DNA of 51,967 nucleotides from an uncultured Clostridia bacterium (lineage in GTDB: Bacteria > Bacillota > Clostridia > TANB77 > CAG-508), in contig CANSTR010000011.1 in the NCBI GenBank assembly GCA_947649935.1, positions 1 through 51,967 on the forward strand, written 5' to 3'. Under the pieces are notes generated by a model. That model did not search any database. It was not told the origin of the DNA and was given only the letters and a program-made list of their open reading frames with translations. Positions 36,400 to 44,636 of the stretch are shown here, piece by piece (position 1 is the stretch's first letter; every line of letters starts with the position of its first letter). A program made the translations under genes and the position numbers.

Positions 36400-37566
36400 T
36401 TAGTCCTTTCTTTGCTCATCAATTGGTTTCAAACTGGTTACTTTTCGCAAGTCAAATAATTTCAAAATAATCTTTTCGATTTTCGTCAAAGCTAACAAAA
36501 ATATAAGTGCTACCCACGCCGATTTTTTGGCAATTTCTCCAGCCGTAAACATAAATACAAGATAAATAACACCATGAATTGGCTGAATGAAAACATTCAT
36601 CATCAATTCATTCATCCATACAGAAAAAGCCTGCGCTTTTCCGTCTCCGATTTTGTCGATGGGATAGGTAATCGTAATCATTGGTGAAATCAAAATTAAA
36701 AATCCAACTGTGATTAATCTTTTAAAATACAAAATGAAAAATTTCGTCTGAATTCCAACAAGTACCCAAAATATCAACGAATACATCACATATTGCCAGC
36801 CCGCTCTGCCTAGCATCAATTGACTTAATTGGTCAGAAATATACGTTTCAAATCCAACATCGCCACTGCTACTGGCCAATTCTTTTAAATTGTAAATAAT
36901 ATTTTCAAAAAGTTTTCCTAAGCCAAAAATTGCGGCAATAATATACTGCATCAAAAACAAAATCAGGATACTTTCCACCCAAGCAATTAGCATCTTTTTG
37001 TACTTTGCTTTGTCATCCGCCACTGTTGCAAGCGCCATTCGAATTCCGACATAAATCAAAATAAGCAAACTGATAGCTGCTGCAAATAATCTCAAAATAT
37101 AATAAAATTTTGCTATACTTTGTCTTAGCGAAATTGGCGCGCTTTCCTCTGACGAAACCGTTTTTTCATGCTCACCTGTTCCAATGGTGTATTCATAAGG
37201 GTCACTCAAATTGAAGTAATCCACATCAAATACAGCAATTTCGCCAAATACCGTTTTTTCGATGGAAAATTGTTGCCCACAACAAATCCACATAAGAAGC
37301 TGTATCAACTTTGGAAATAAGTTAAAAAATCTAGCTAACAAATTAGCAATCGTTCCAATTAGTGACCTAAGTGGTGTAAATTCAAGTTTCGTATCTTCCC
37401 CTTTGTATTTCGACTTTCCTTCTTCCACCAAGGATTCTAAATCAGAAGATGAGATTTTCGGATCATCTTCTGTATAGGTCGTATTGGTTGTCGCATAATT
37501 CTGATTGCACCATATGAAATTAAATAAAACCACTGCCACTAAAAGCATGCTAATTAATTTCTTCAT
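36400..37566 (-). CDS. VirB6/TrbL-like polytopic protein, short form
   Basis: ATG 37566 (AGAGG at 6 nt) gives 388 residues; the ATG two codons upstream abuts the ribosome site. A signal peptide (KKLISMLLVAVVLFNFIWC) is followed by a helical exterior segment and then about six membrane helices. The core IYVGIRMALATVADDKAKYK and KRLITVGFLILISPMITITY are nearly the same as in the 933-residue paralogue, which shows recent duplication. Unlike the paralogue it stops soon after the last helix (LKLFDLRKVTSLKPIDEQRK), so it is the minimal channel form. Confidence 0.75.
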   Translation of the reverse strand: MKKLISMLLVAVVLFNFIWCNQNYATTNTTYTEDDPKISSSDLESLVEEGKSKYKGEDTKLEFTPLRSLIGTIANLLARFFNLFPKLIQLLMWICCGQQFSIEKTVFGEIAVFDVDYFNLSDPYEYTIGTGEHEKTVSSEESAPISLRQSIAKFYYILRLFAAAISLLILIYVGIRMALATVADDKAKYKKMLIAWVESILILFLMQYIIAAIFGLGKLFENIIYNLKELASSSGDVGFETYISDQLSQLMLGRAGWQYVMYSLIFWVLVGIQTKFFILYFKRLITVGFLILISPMITITYPIDKIGDGKAQAFSVWMNELMMNVFIQPIHGVIYLVFMFTAGEIAKKSAWVALIFLLALTKIEKIILKLFDLRKVTSLKPIDEQRKD

Positions 37567-37584
37567 TCTCATCCTCTTTTAAAT

Positions 37585-39582
37585 CTAATATTGTTCTTGT
37601 TTCGCTTTTTCCATTTCCATTTGTTTGTTCAAGTTTGTTTCTACAAACTCAAATTCTTTATTCGTTGGTTGAATTGCCAAAATCGCAGAGTCGCCTCCAA
37701 CTCTTAATAAGCCTTCACCTCTTCCACAAGTTACTAAGAAACTTGCCTCTCCTTCACTTAATTTGAACACTTCTTTCAAATATTCAATTTCGGATTTATC
37801 TTGCGCCAAAAATAATTTCGTCTCAGACGATGTCAACACAGCTTGTGCCTCTGGCTTTTCATAGAAATCTTGAAATTTCTGTGAAATAACCGCCAACGAA
37901 ACATTTCTTTTTCTGGCACGTCTTGCCATGGTATTCAAGAAATCCACTGCCTCAGGAAGTGGCAACATCATCCAAGCCTCATCAATCAAAACTCTTTTTT
38001 TCGCTGCTTTTGATTTATCTTCACTATTTTTCTTCACGAATTTTTCCCAAACCCAAGAAAGCAAAATTTGTTGTGCAAGCGGTCTTGCAAATCTTTCTTC
38101 CAATTGCGAAATATCCAAATTAATGAATGGCACACCGTCCAGCAATTCAAAAGTTGATTGCCCATCAAAATAAGCCATTTGCCCATGCAATTCTCGTACA
38201 TATTGTTTCATAACTTTGACCAAATAACTATAATGGAAACGATAATCCGGATTCTGATTTTCCTGCGCTTTTCGACAAATTCTACGATACCACGAACCAA
38301 TGGTCGGCATTTCCTTTTTCACTTTTCCCAAATAATTCTGCTGAATTCGATTCATGCTGTTACCACCAGTATTTTCATACAAACTCTCAACTGCACTGTT
38401 AATACCACGCCCAACGTATTCCTCCAAAACAGCTTCTGAAATAATCTGTTTGGTAAGCTCATTGACTTCCATGCTTCCCGTGCTTCCTCTTGCCATGGTT
38501 AACAAACCTTGCGTGACGTCTTCAACTTTATTTTCAATGCTTACAATCGTTCTTTCTTTTCCTGTAATTTCATCTTTTACCGTTTCTGGCTCAATGTCAA
38601 ATAAATTAATAATCGTTCTTGAGGTCGGGCTAATCACAACATTCACACCACCAAGCGATTCTGCAACAGCGCCATACTCGCCTTCTGCATCTAGTGCCAA
38701 ACTCTCAATTCCCATTAAAATGGACGAACGCGCCGTCAATGTTTTAATCGTAACAGATTTACCAGCACCTGATTTACCAAAAATAATCATATTGTAATTG
38801 GATAATTTTGAACTGAAATTATCATACAAAATCGGCAAACCAGTTTGCTTATTAAAGCCCAACGGAATTCCATTTTCGTGGCCAATATCGGAATTGAAAA
38901 ATGGGAAAACAGTTGACATCGCCCTTCTATCAAATGTATGCGATTTGTTTAATTTATTTTCCACAAATGGCATATTGGAGCGAAACGCCTCATCTTGCAT
39001 CGCCCAAGCAGGCTTAATATCAATCAAATTTTTGGACATCTCATTTGACAATAATTCTGTGTAACGGTCAAGTTCCTCCATGCTGTAGGCAAATATGGTA
39101 GAAATAACGGTTGCATCAAATAATTTGTTAAAACCTGCTGCAATCGCATCTCTTAGTTCCTCAGCTTCAGCTCTTTTTTGTGCAATAATTCGCTCTCTGT
39201 TAATGTCGCCTCTATCTTGCGCCACAACCCTTTCAGACTCTAACTCATTAATCGTTCTGTTCAAATCTGTTTGTGATGCAGATTCACTGATTGGATTGAT
39301 AAAAACCGACACATTAATATCGCCAAATGTATACATGCCTCGCAAAAATTCAGGGAATGTACACATTCTTGGCAACGCCGCAACCACCATGCTTCTTGCA
39401 TATCTGGTACGATTGGCTGCAATTTCGATATGATTGGTATAACTGGCATCAATTCCGCCTGGCGCAATTAGATGCTTCAACGTTTTTTCATCTTTCTTAA
39501 AAACACTTTTTTGCTCTTTTTCTTTGTTTACTTCTACCTCTAGTTCATTGGTTGATTGTCCTTTTTTCTTACTTCCAAACAT
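37585..39582 (-). CDS. VirB4-type T4SS ATPase
   Basis: 665 residues. The energising ATPase of type IV secretion, peripheral at the inner membrane. An N-terminal VirB4 domain (about 40-235) is followed by the RecA-like motor. Walker A is FGKSGAGKSVTIK at about 267, Walker B KKRVLIDEAWMMLP at about 529, and a sensor-like RARKRNVSLAVISQ follows. ATG 39582 has AAGGAGG. It lies directly behind the membrane-anchored VirB4-N-like gene. No second ATPase of the VirD4 or VirB11 type is seen in the window. Confidence 0.92.
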   Translation of the reverse strand: MFGSKKKGQSTNELEVEVNKEKEQKSVFKKDEKTLKHLIAPGGIDASYTNHIEIAANRTRYARSMVVAALPRMCTFPEFLRGMYTFGDINVSVFINPISESASQTDLNRTINELESERVVAQDRGDINRERIIAQKRAEAEELRDAIAAGFNKLFDATVISTIFAYSMEELDRYTELLSNEMSKNLIDIKPAWAMQDEAFRSNMPFVENKLNKSHTFDRRAMSTVFPFFNSDIGHENGIPLGFNKQTGLPILYDNFSSKLSNYNMIIFGKSGAGKSVTIKTLTARSSILMGIESLALDAEGEYGAVAESLGGVNVVISPTSRTIINLFDIEPETVKDEITGKERTIVSIENKVEDVTQGLLTMARGSTGSMEVNELTKQIISEAVLEEYVGRGINSAVESLYENTGGNSMNRIQQNYLGKVKKEMPTIGSWYRRICRKAQENQNPDYRFHYSYLVKVMKQYVRELHGQMAYFDGQSTFELLDGVPFINLDISQLEERFARPLAQQILLSWVWEKFVKKNSEDKSKAAKKRVLIDEAWMMLPLPEAVDFLNTMARRARKRNVSLAVISQKFQDFYEKPEAQAVLTSSETKLFLAQDKSEIEYLKEVFKLSEGEASFLVTCGRGEGLLRVGGDSAILAIQPTNKEFEFVETNLNKQMEMEKAKQEQY

Positions 39583-39601
39583 CCCAAATTCCTCCTTTTC
39601 T

Positions 39602-40948
39602 TTAGTCTTCTGTTGGCCTTTTTACCACTTTTCTCTTTGGAATTTCTGTTTCTGGTTTGACTCCTGCTTTAGTAGCTGGATTTCTTTTTACAGTTTCTGT
39701 TGCTGTTCTTGCCTTTTGCGTCACTCTTGTTCTTCTTTGTGCTGTTGCACTGCTTGTTGCAGGAACCTTAAGTTTCTCTGCTTCTTTTTTAGATGCTGTT
39801 TCCACATTTTCTTTGGCTAACTCGAATACTCTTGGATTTAATTGTTCTTCATATGCATCCAACAATTCGTTTGCCTTTTCTTTAATTCTTTCTGTTCTCA
39901 TTTTTTCACGTTGTAAATCTTCGACTTGTTTTTGTTTATCTGCTCTTAAAATGCTATCTGTCGCCAAATCGATTGCTTGAATGTTGATTTCTTGCTCGAT
40001 TTTTTCTTGTTTCTTTTGCAAAACGTCTTTTCCGCTTGTATACAACGCGTCATACTGCGCATCTAACGCTTTTGTCAATTGGTAAATCTCAGATTCATCA
40101 CGATTATAAGCTATGTACAACAATTCCGCCAATTCTTCTGAGCTCAAAATTTTGCTGGTTACCTGCGAACTTGCAAGCGCGCTCGAAACATTCTGACATC
40201 TAGTATACAACTCCGAAAAACACATTGTGTCAATTTCTTCTTTTGTGTAATTTTCTAAACTTCCACCTAATTCATTGACATAATAAGCAACAACCACATA
40301 CGTTCTTTGTTGCAAAATATTTTGGTTGGAGTTCAATCTTCCCACATATTCTGTCATGTCAATTCCATAACTTAGCATGTTTTCTTTTCTTCTTTTCTCA
40401 AACTCCAATTTCTCCAACTCGTCTTTGTTGCCACTTCTTCTCGTTTGCGCGATTTGAACATTTAATTTTTCAATATCGCTATAAATCGTATCCACTTTTT
40501 CTTTGTAACCTGCCACAATGTCTTTCAAATTCAAGGTTCTACTTTGTACATATAACTGAATCGGAAATCGCAAAGTATTCAAAAATTGCACAAATCCTTC
40601 CTCAACCGCAATCTTCTCTTGCTCTGACATCAAATCATAATTGACGCCATTGCATTGCAAAACCATAACGTATTGTGTTTTGTTTTTTCGAATAATCATG
40701 TTATCCACAACTTCATCAAATTCCATAAAATCAAAAATGGATTCTTGCGTCAAATTTCCTTGAAATCTGCCATGATTTTCAATCTTTTTTTCCTCGGTCT
40801 TCGTCTTTGTTTCCGAATACAACATGGTTGGCGCTTCTTCTTCTTTTTTCTTTCTTGGTTTTATCAAATACAAATAAAATAAAACTAACAAAACCATGAT
40901 ACAAATGATAACGCCAATCATGATTTGCAATACCATAATAATATCCAT
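39602..40948 (-). CDS. membrane-anchored VirB4 N-domain-like (TraC-like) protein
   Basis: 448 residues. A membrane helix at about 5-29 is followed by a cytoplasmic domain with FDEVVDNMIIRKNKTQYVMV and FVQFLNTLRFPIQLYVQSRT. This pattern is typical of the N-terminal domain of VirB4/TraC proteins in Gram-positive and Patescibacteria systems. It has no Walker motifs, so it is not an ATPase. The C-terminal 200 residues are coiled coil and a Lys/Arg/Thr-rich tail. The stop of prgI (TAG) is immediately followed by its ATG. Probably an adaptor that ties the VirB4 motor to PrgI and the VirB6 channel. Confidence 0.75.
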   Translation of the reverse strand: MDIIMVLQIMIGVIICIMVLLVLFYLYLIKPRKKKEEEAPTMLYSETKTKTEEKKIENHGRFQGNLTQESIFDFMEFDEVVDNMIIRKNKTQYVMVLQCNGVNYDLMSEQEKIAVEEGFVQFLNTLRFPIQLYVQSRTLNLKDIVAGYKEKVDTIYSDIEKLNVQIAQTRRSGNKDELEKLEFEKRRKENMLSYGIDMTEYVGRLNSNQNILQQRTYVVVAYYVNELGGSLENYTKEEIDTMCFSELYTRCQNVSSALASSQVTSKILSSEELAELLYIAYNRDESEIYQLTKALDAQYDALYTSGKDVLQKKQEKIEQEINIQAIDLATDSILRADKQKQVEDLQREKMRTERIKEKANELLDAYEEQLNPRVFELAKENVETASKKEAEKLKVPATSSATAQRRTRVTQKARTATETVKRNPATKAGVKPETEIPKRKVVKRPTED

Positions 40949-41302
40949 CTATTTTTCCTCCTTTGTGTTTTTGTTGCTTCCATAGTAAGTATAAATCTTA
41001 CGATTTTTCTTGAATTTTATGTAGCGAATGATAATTTCACTAATTGGCTCTCCACCAATTTTTTTCGTAACTGGTATACTAACCACTGTTGGAATTTTTA
41101 CAGCTCCAATGATATACCCAATGACAGCGAAAATCGCCATTAGTACAATTCCTACTGTTTTTAGCGATAACGCTGAAAATAGGAAAAAGAACAACGCTCC
41201 AATTCCTGCACCAATCGCTGTTGTTATCAAAGATTTAATTGAAAAAATATATAAAATTCTTGTTTCTCCTTTATAATTACGTGGTATATAATATGTCCCC
41301 AT
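40949..41302 (-). CDS. PrgI-family (VirB3-like) membrane protein
   Basis: 117 residues. YIPRNYKGETRILYIFSIK at the start, then two membrane helices (about 22-46 and 48-70), then VTKKIGGEPISEIIIRYIKF. This is the usual PrgI layout: short N-terminus, hairpin of two helices, basic C-terminus. PrgI proteins take the place of VirB3 in Gram-positive conjugation systems and pair with VirB4. ATG 41302 has AAAGGAGG. It lies between the pilin and the VirB4-N-like gene, the common order. Confidence 0.85.
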   Translation of the reverse strand: MGTYYIPRNYKGETRILYIFSIKSLITTAIGAGIGALFFFLFSALSLKTVGIVLMAIFAVIGYIIGAVKIPTVVSIPVTKKIGGEPISEIIIRYIKFKKNRKIYTYYGSNKNTKEEK

Positions 41303-41327
41303 AATCTTTCCTCCTTTGTTCTATTTT

Positions 41328-41723
41328 CTAAAAATGTGACACGACACTCAAGATTGCTCTCCAAATTCCGTACGCTCCAAATATCACAATTCCCGCAACG
41401 ACAATATAAATCAAACGATTTTTCAAATCAGCTTGTTTGTCAGGTGGAGAAATCATATATTTGATTCCCATATAGGACACAACTGCCACCAAAACACCTG
41501 CGCCAACGATTGTTAAAATCTGTCCCAAACCTTGAAAGTTATCGGTAACAGTACCAACTACAGGGGTTAAATCACCAGAGTTATCTTTTCCTTTTTGAAT
41601 AAAATCTTTCGCATCCTTCTCCATACTTTCTAAACTCACAGCAAACGAAACATTTGTATTTATTAAAAACACGCACATCATTGCTAAAAAAGCGATTCCG
41701 ATTATTTTTTTCATCATTCCCAT
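41328..41723 (-). CDS. VirB2/TrbC-like pilin of the main operon
   Basis: 131 residues (ATG 41723; the ATG at 41717 fits the AGGAG spacing equally well). A signal peptide ending in VSFAV is followed by a short polar region and then two hydrophobic helices (about 70-90 and 108-128) joined by a short basic loop GIKYMISPPDKQADLKNR. That loop is the hallmark of the TrbC/VirB2-like pilins in this group (Mbov_0395-type). First gene of the 20-kb operon, with promoter at 41760-41788. It is the most diverged of the five pilins here (SPPDKQ instead of (A/S)(A/S)P-x-EKAD). Confidence 0.8.
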   Translation of the reverse strand: MGMMKKIIGIAFLAMMCVFLINTNVSFAVSLESMEKDAKDFIQKGKDNSGDLTPVVGTVTDNFQGLGQILTIVGAGVLVAVVSYMGIKYMISPPDKQADLKNRLIYIVVAGIVIFGAYGIWRAILSVVSHF

Positions 41724-41759
41724 TTTCTCCTACTATCATAAATATACTATATCAATATT

Positions 41760-41788
41760 ATTATACCTTAAAACAACTTTTTTTTCAA
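41760..41788 (-). promoter_or_regulatory. promoter of the 20-kb secretion operon
   Basis: Minus-strand TTGAAA (41788-41783), a 17-nt spacer and TATAAT (41765-41760), 37 bases from the first gene. No other strong promoter was noticed inside the operon. Confidence 0.65.
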
Positions 41789-41832
41789 CAATTTTCGCGC
41801 AAATTTTGCATTTGTAATAAAATTGTAACAAA

Positions 41833-41864
41833 AAAACTGGAAATTTTTACTATTTTCCAGTTTT
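41833..41864 (-). terminator. terminator of the prepilin gene at 41911
   Basis: AAAACTGGAAA pairs with TTTCCAGTTTT over a 10-nt loop; the minus strand continues TTTGTTAC. Confidence 0.65.
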
Positions 41865-41877
41865 ATTTTTATAAAAA

Positions 41878-41906
41878 GTGCACAGACGATTAATCGTTGC
41901 CCCTAT
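41878..41906. repeat. REP-like palindrome behind the prepilin gene
   Basis: GACGATTAATCGTTGCCCCTATC, a decayed copy of the palindrome with the CCCCTA tail. It starts 5 bases past the stop codon at 41911. Confidence 0.5.
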
Positions 41907-41910
41907 CTTT

Positions 41911-43233
41911 TTATGACACATTTTCTTCCAAATTAATTATTTTTTTCTTTAACCAAAATACATCATAAGTATTCCAAATTGTCCAAACATGTGAATATGC
42001 CATTTGTATTCCAAATTCCAATGTCCCTGCTTCTTGGTTATACACTTTTGACATCACATATACTTCTCGATGATCATTGTACTGTGCCCATGACATATTC
42101 TTACTTACAATAAAAAAATCATCCAATGTTAAATTTTGATAATTTTCTATATGATTTACTGAAACGGTTTGGTTATACAACGAAGCAAGATTTTCTTGGA
42201 TTAAAATTTTGTATGTTGCTACCCCTTCCTCAAATTTATTTCTAGCAATTCTCCTAATATATACCGAAATCTCTTCTGCTGTTTTATCTACAATCAAATT
42301 TCCTTCTTCATTTTGGATTCCATATTCTTGCATAACTTGTGCCAATTTCTCTTTAAACGCCTCTAAAGTTTCTCTTCTATTGTTTGATTCATCGTTTAGC
42401 TTAACCTCTTGTGGCTTTCTTTTTATCGCATATAAATCATAGGTATTCCAAAATGTCCATGAATTTTTGCTAGCATAAGCTTTTTGCTTTCCTAATATTA
42501 ACGTTCCACTTTTTTTATCATAACTCTTTGTTACAGTAGACCAATCTTCCCAATCACAAGTATGCGCTAATGACATATCTTTAGTTACAATGATAAAATC
42601 TTCTGCATCAAAATTTTGGTGTCCTTCTACATTTGCCAATGAAACTGTTTGTTCATATCTTGAATTCAAGTTTGATTTTAGTAGCACAATATCAGATTCT
42701 TTGCCTTCTTCATAATTTTTGTCTGCTAGAATTTTTAGATGTTCTCCATAAGTATCTGCACTTTGTGTTACGTCTGTTTTTACGCCTAAATCTGTAAGTG
42801 TCTGAGCAATCTGTTTTTTGTATTCTTGCGATTCTTCCTCTAAAATATCACTCTCTTGTAATATTTTTAAGTCATCATCTACTTTAAATTCATATCCATT
42901 ATAAATGATTACTGCATATTTTGGCTTGTCTCCTATACCATTTATATATTCAATTTGACTGACTCCTTCCTTGTCATTTATTTTATCGCAGTCTGTTACA
43001 ACAGTTTGCCTTCCTTCTTCTGTTGCAACTTTCATTTTTACGTCTAACAACATTATTTCCAATTTCTCTTTTGACTCTGCATAATTGTATTTTTCTTTTG
43101 CCACAACTGCTTTTTCTGGAATTCCTCTAGAACCTGAAATTAAATTTAAGGCAATTCCTGCTAGGATTAATAACACAATTATGGTTATGATTAAGGCAAT
43201 TAGGGTAATGCCGGTTTGAATTGGGTCGGTCAA
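41911..43233 (-). CDS. prepilin-like protein with duplicated domain
   Basis: 440 residues from TTG 43233. The hydrophobic start is GITLIALIITIIVLLILAGI, again without Glu at +5. Two similar halves follow: each has an 'LNSRYEQTVSLANVEGHQNF'-type strand and ends in a segment 'W-T-F-W-N-T-Y-D' (about 265 and 425), so the passenger domain is a tandem duplicate. A better start exists at ATG 43264 (AAGGAGG), which reads MKKQNSIGVGLD but is one base out of frame with the rest. A copy of the local palindrome lies exactly at the break. Either a one-base error or lesion is present or TTG is used. It sits between the two pilin operons. Confidence 0.75.
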   Translation of the reverse strand: MTDPIQTGITLIALIITIIVLLILAGIALNLISGSRGIPEKAVVAKEKYNYAESKEKLEIMLLDVKMKVATEEGRQTVVTDCDKINDKEGVSQIEYINGIGDKPKYAVIIYNGYEFKVDDDLKILQESDILEEESQEYKKQIAQTLTDLGVKTDVTQSADTYGEHLKILADKNYEEGKESDIVLLKSNLNSRYEQTVSLANVEGHQNFDAEDFIIVTKDMSLAHTCDWEDWSTVTKSYDKKSGTLILGKQKAYASKNSWTFWNTYDLYAIKRKPQEVKLNDESNNRRETLEAFKEKLAQVMQEYGIQNEEGNLIVDKTAEEISVYIRRIARNKFEEGVATYKILIQENLASLYNQTVSVNHIENYQNLTLDDFFIVSKNMSWAQYNDHREVYVMSKVYNQEAGTLEFGIQMAYSHVWTIWNTYDVFWLKKKIINLEENVS

Positions 43234-43246
43234 GACCCACCCCTAT
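43223..43246. repeat. REP-like palindrome inside the prepilin leader
   Basis: GGGTC-GGTCAA-GACCC followed by ACCCCTATAG. It covers the codons between the good ATG (43264) and the prepilin helix, the same place as the copy at 121-138 in the first prepilin gene. Confidence 0.55.
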
Positions 43247-43299
43247 AGAGTTTTGTTTTTTCATTTGTTTTCCTCCTTATGGTCAACTATTATATAATA

Positions 43300-43329
43300 A
43301 TTCTATCACTGGAGGTTTTCATTTGTCAA
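43300..43329 (-). promoter_or_regulatory. promoter of the prepilin gene, conserved with 18887-18936
   Basis: Minus-strand TTGACA (43329-43324), an 18-nt spacer with GAAAACCTCCAGTG and TAGAAT (43305-43300), followed by TTATATAATAGTTGACC. The same order of elements occurs at 18887-18936. Confidence 0.6.
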
Positions 43330-43342
43330 TAGATTTTTGGAA

Positions 43343-43360
43343 TGTTACAGAAATGTAATA
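43343..43360. promoter_or_regulatory. operator-like inverted repeat TRTTAC-N6-GTAAYA
   Basis: TGTTAC-AGAAAT-GTAATA, with arms as in 259-277 and 18783-18801. It lies 14 bases upstream of the -35 box. Confidence 0.45.
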
Positions 43361-43368
43361 TTTTTATT

Positions 43369-43393
43369 GTGGGTGACTGATAGTCTCCCCTAC
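43369..43393. repeat. REP-like palindrome upstream of the prepilin gene
   Basis: GGGTGACTGATAGTCTCCCC followed by TAC, nearly the same as 2469-2493 (two changes in the arms). Confidence 0.6.
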
Positions 43394-43395
43394 AG

Positions 43396-43428
43396 AAAAA
43401 TAGGAGATTTTTTACATCTCCTATTTTT
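43396..43428 (-). terminator. terminator of the four-pilin operon
   Basis: A perfect 13-bp stem AAAAATAGGAGAT/ATCTCCTATTTTT with a 7-nt loop, ending in T's. It begins 6 bases behind the last pilin stop, so the pilin operon is a separate transcript from the main operon. Confidence 0.75.
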
Positions 43429-43433
43429 TAATT

Positions 43434-43808
43434 TTATTTATTAAATCCAGCTCCAATATCTGCAATCATACCTGCTATGTTAACTCCTGCAAATAACAAA
43501 ACACAGCCTATCACAATTGGCACTGCTGTTTTCTTGTAGTCCGCCTTTTCGCCAGGACTTGCCAACATATACTTAACTCCTAGAATGGTAACAATCATCA
43601 AAGCAATACCAGAACCTGCAATTTGAATGATTTTAATGACAGCGTTCATGACATAACGAACTTGGCTTCCTTCTGCTCCAGAAACATCGGAAATCCCTTT
43701 CATTCCATCTATCAATGTATCCATATCTGTTGCTAAGGCAATATTGGTCAAAAATCCAATAAAAAGCAAAACGATACAGAATATTTTCATCCAACTTTTT
43801 TTCTTCAT
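43434..43808 (-). CDS. VirB2/TrbC-like pilin, paralogue 4 of the pilin operon
   Basis: ATG 43808 (GGGAAAAAG ahead) gives 124 residues and places the signal peptide (SWMKIFCIVLLFIGFLTNIA, ending ALAT) at the start. Longer in-frame starts up to 43907 run into the neighbour. Two membrane helices flank GVKYMLASPGEKADYKK. Ends in a short Gly/Ala tail. Last of four tandem pilin genes. Confidence 0.8.
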   Translation of the reverse strand: MKKKSWMKIFCIVLLFIGFLTNIALATDMDTLIDGMKGISDVSGAEGSQVRYVMNAVIKIIQIAGSGIALMIVTILGVKYMLASPGEKADYKKTAVPIVIGCVLLFAGVNIAGMIADIGAGFNK

Positions 43809-43824
43809 ACTTTTTCCCACTTTC

Positions 43825-44205
43825 CTAAACGCCAATTTGCGCTGCAAAATTTTTGATAACGTCCAATATGGTAGTCGCTGCAACAAATACAACAACACCA
43901 ATAACAAAAGTTACATACTGTTTCTTAATGTCTGCCTTTTCCGATGGCGCAGCCATCATATATTTGATTCCCAAATACGTAAGCACAACAATTGCAAGGC
44001 TGACAGCAACAATTCTTATTACTGACAAAATCTTACCAATCACATCTGTTGTTAATTCAATTCCTTTGCTTGGGTCGACCTCTGTTCCCACTGTACTTCC
44101 GTCAAACAATCCAGTTACATCACTTGCTAGCACTGTGTGAGCAGATAATAATATTCCTAAAATAACGGCTACCACAAATAATATTTTTATAATTCTCTTT
44201 TTCAT
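43825..44205 (-). CDS. VirB2/TrbC-like pilin, paralogue 3
   Basis: 126 residues. Signal peptide with the end TVLAS, a short exterior segment GLFDGSTVGTEVDPSKGIEL, then two helices around GIKYMMAAPSEKADIKKQ. ATG 44205 has GGGAGG. Co-transcribed with the flanking paralogues (16- and 26-base gaps). Confidence 0.8.
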   Translation of the reverse strand: MKKRIIKILFVVAVILGILLSAHTVLASDVTGLFDGSTVGTEVDPSKGIELTTDVIGKILSVIRIVAVSLAIVVLTYLGIKYMMAAPSEKADIKKQYVTFVIGVVVFVAATTILDVIKNFAAQIGV

Positions 44206-44231
44206 TTCTACCTCCCTTTTTCATTTTGCTT

Positions 44232-44621
44232 TTAAATATTGGATGTAGCAAAATTAGAGATAATGCCTATTATATTAACAGCTGCAAATAAAATAACAGC
44301 ACCTACAATATAGCCTGTTGCCGACTTTTTAAAATCTGCTTTTGCATCTGGCGCAGCCAACATGTATTTGATGCCAAAATACGTTAACATGACAATCGCA
44401 ATACCAGTTCCCACTATTTGAATGATATAAATTAAACTCGCTGCTATTCCTCTTGTTTTAGTAGCTACATCTTTGTTGCCACTTGTACCTACCCATCCTT
44501 CTACATCTTCTAATGTACTTGAATAGTTAAATGAGGAATCTGCAAATGCTATATTTTGAAACAAGGACAAAATCCCCACAAAAAATAATACGATTATTAA
44601 ACTTGTTAAAAACTTTTTCAT
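44232..44621 (-). CDS. VirB2/TrbC-like pilin, paralogue 2
   Basis: 129 residues. Signal peptide ending IAFAD, an exterior segment SFNYSSTLEDVEGWVGTSGN, then two helices around GIKYMLAAPDAKADFKKS. ATG 44621 has AAGGTG. The exterior segments of the four paralogues differ strongly while the loop motif is constant. Confidence 0.8.
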   Translation of the reverse strand: MKKFLTSLIIVLFFVGILSLFQNIAFADSSFNYSSTLEDVEGWVGTSGNKDVATKTRGIAASLIYIIQIVGTGIAIVMLTYFGIKYMLAAPDAKADFKKSATGYIVGAVILFAAVNIIGIISNFATSNI

Positions 44622-44636
44622 CTTAAATCACCTTCT

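Noticed and set aside
41800..41832. Direct repeat TTGTAA-TAAAA-TTGTAA as a fourth operator site
   Set aside because: The halves are direct, not inverted, and it is behind a gene and not upstream of a promoter.
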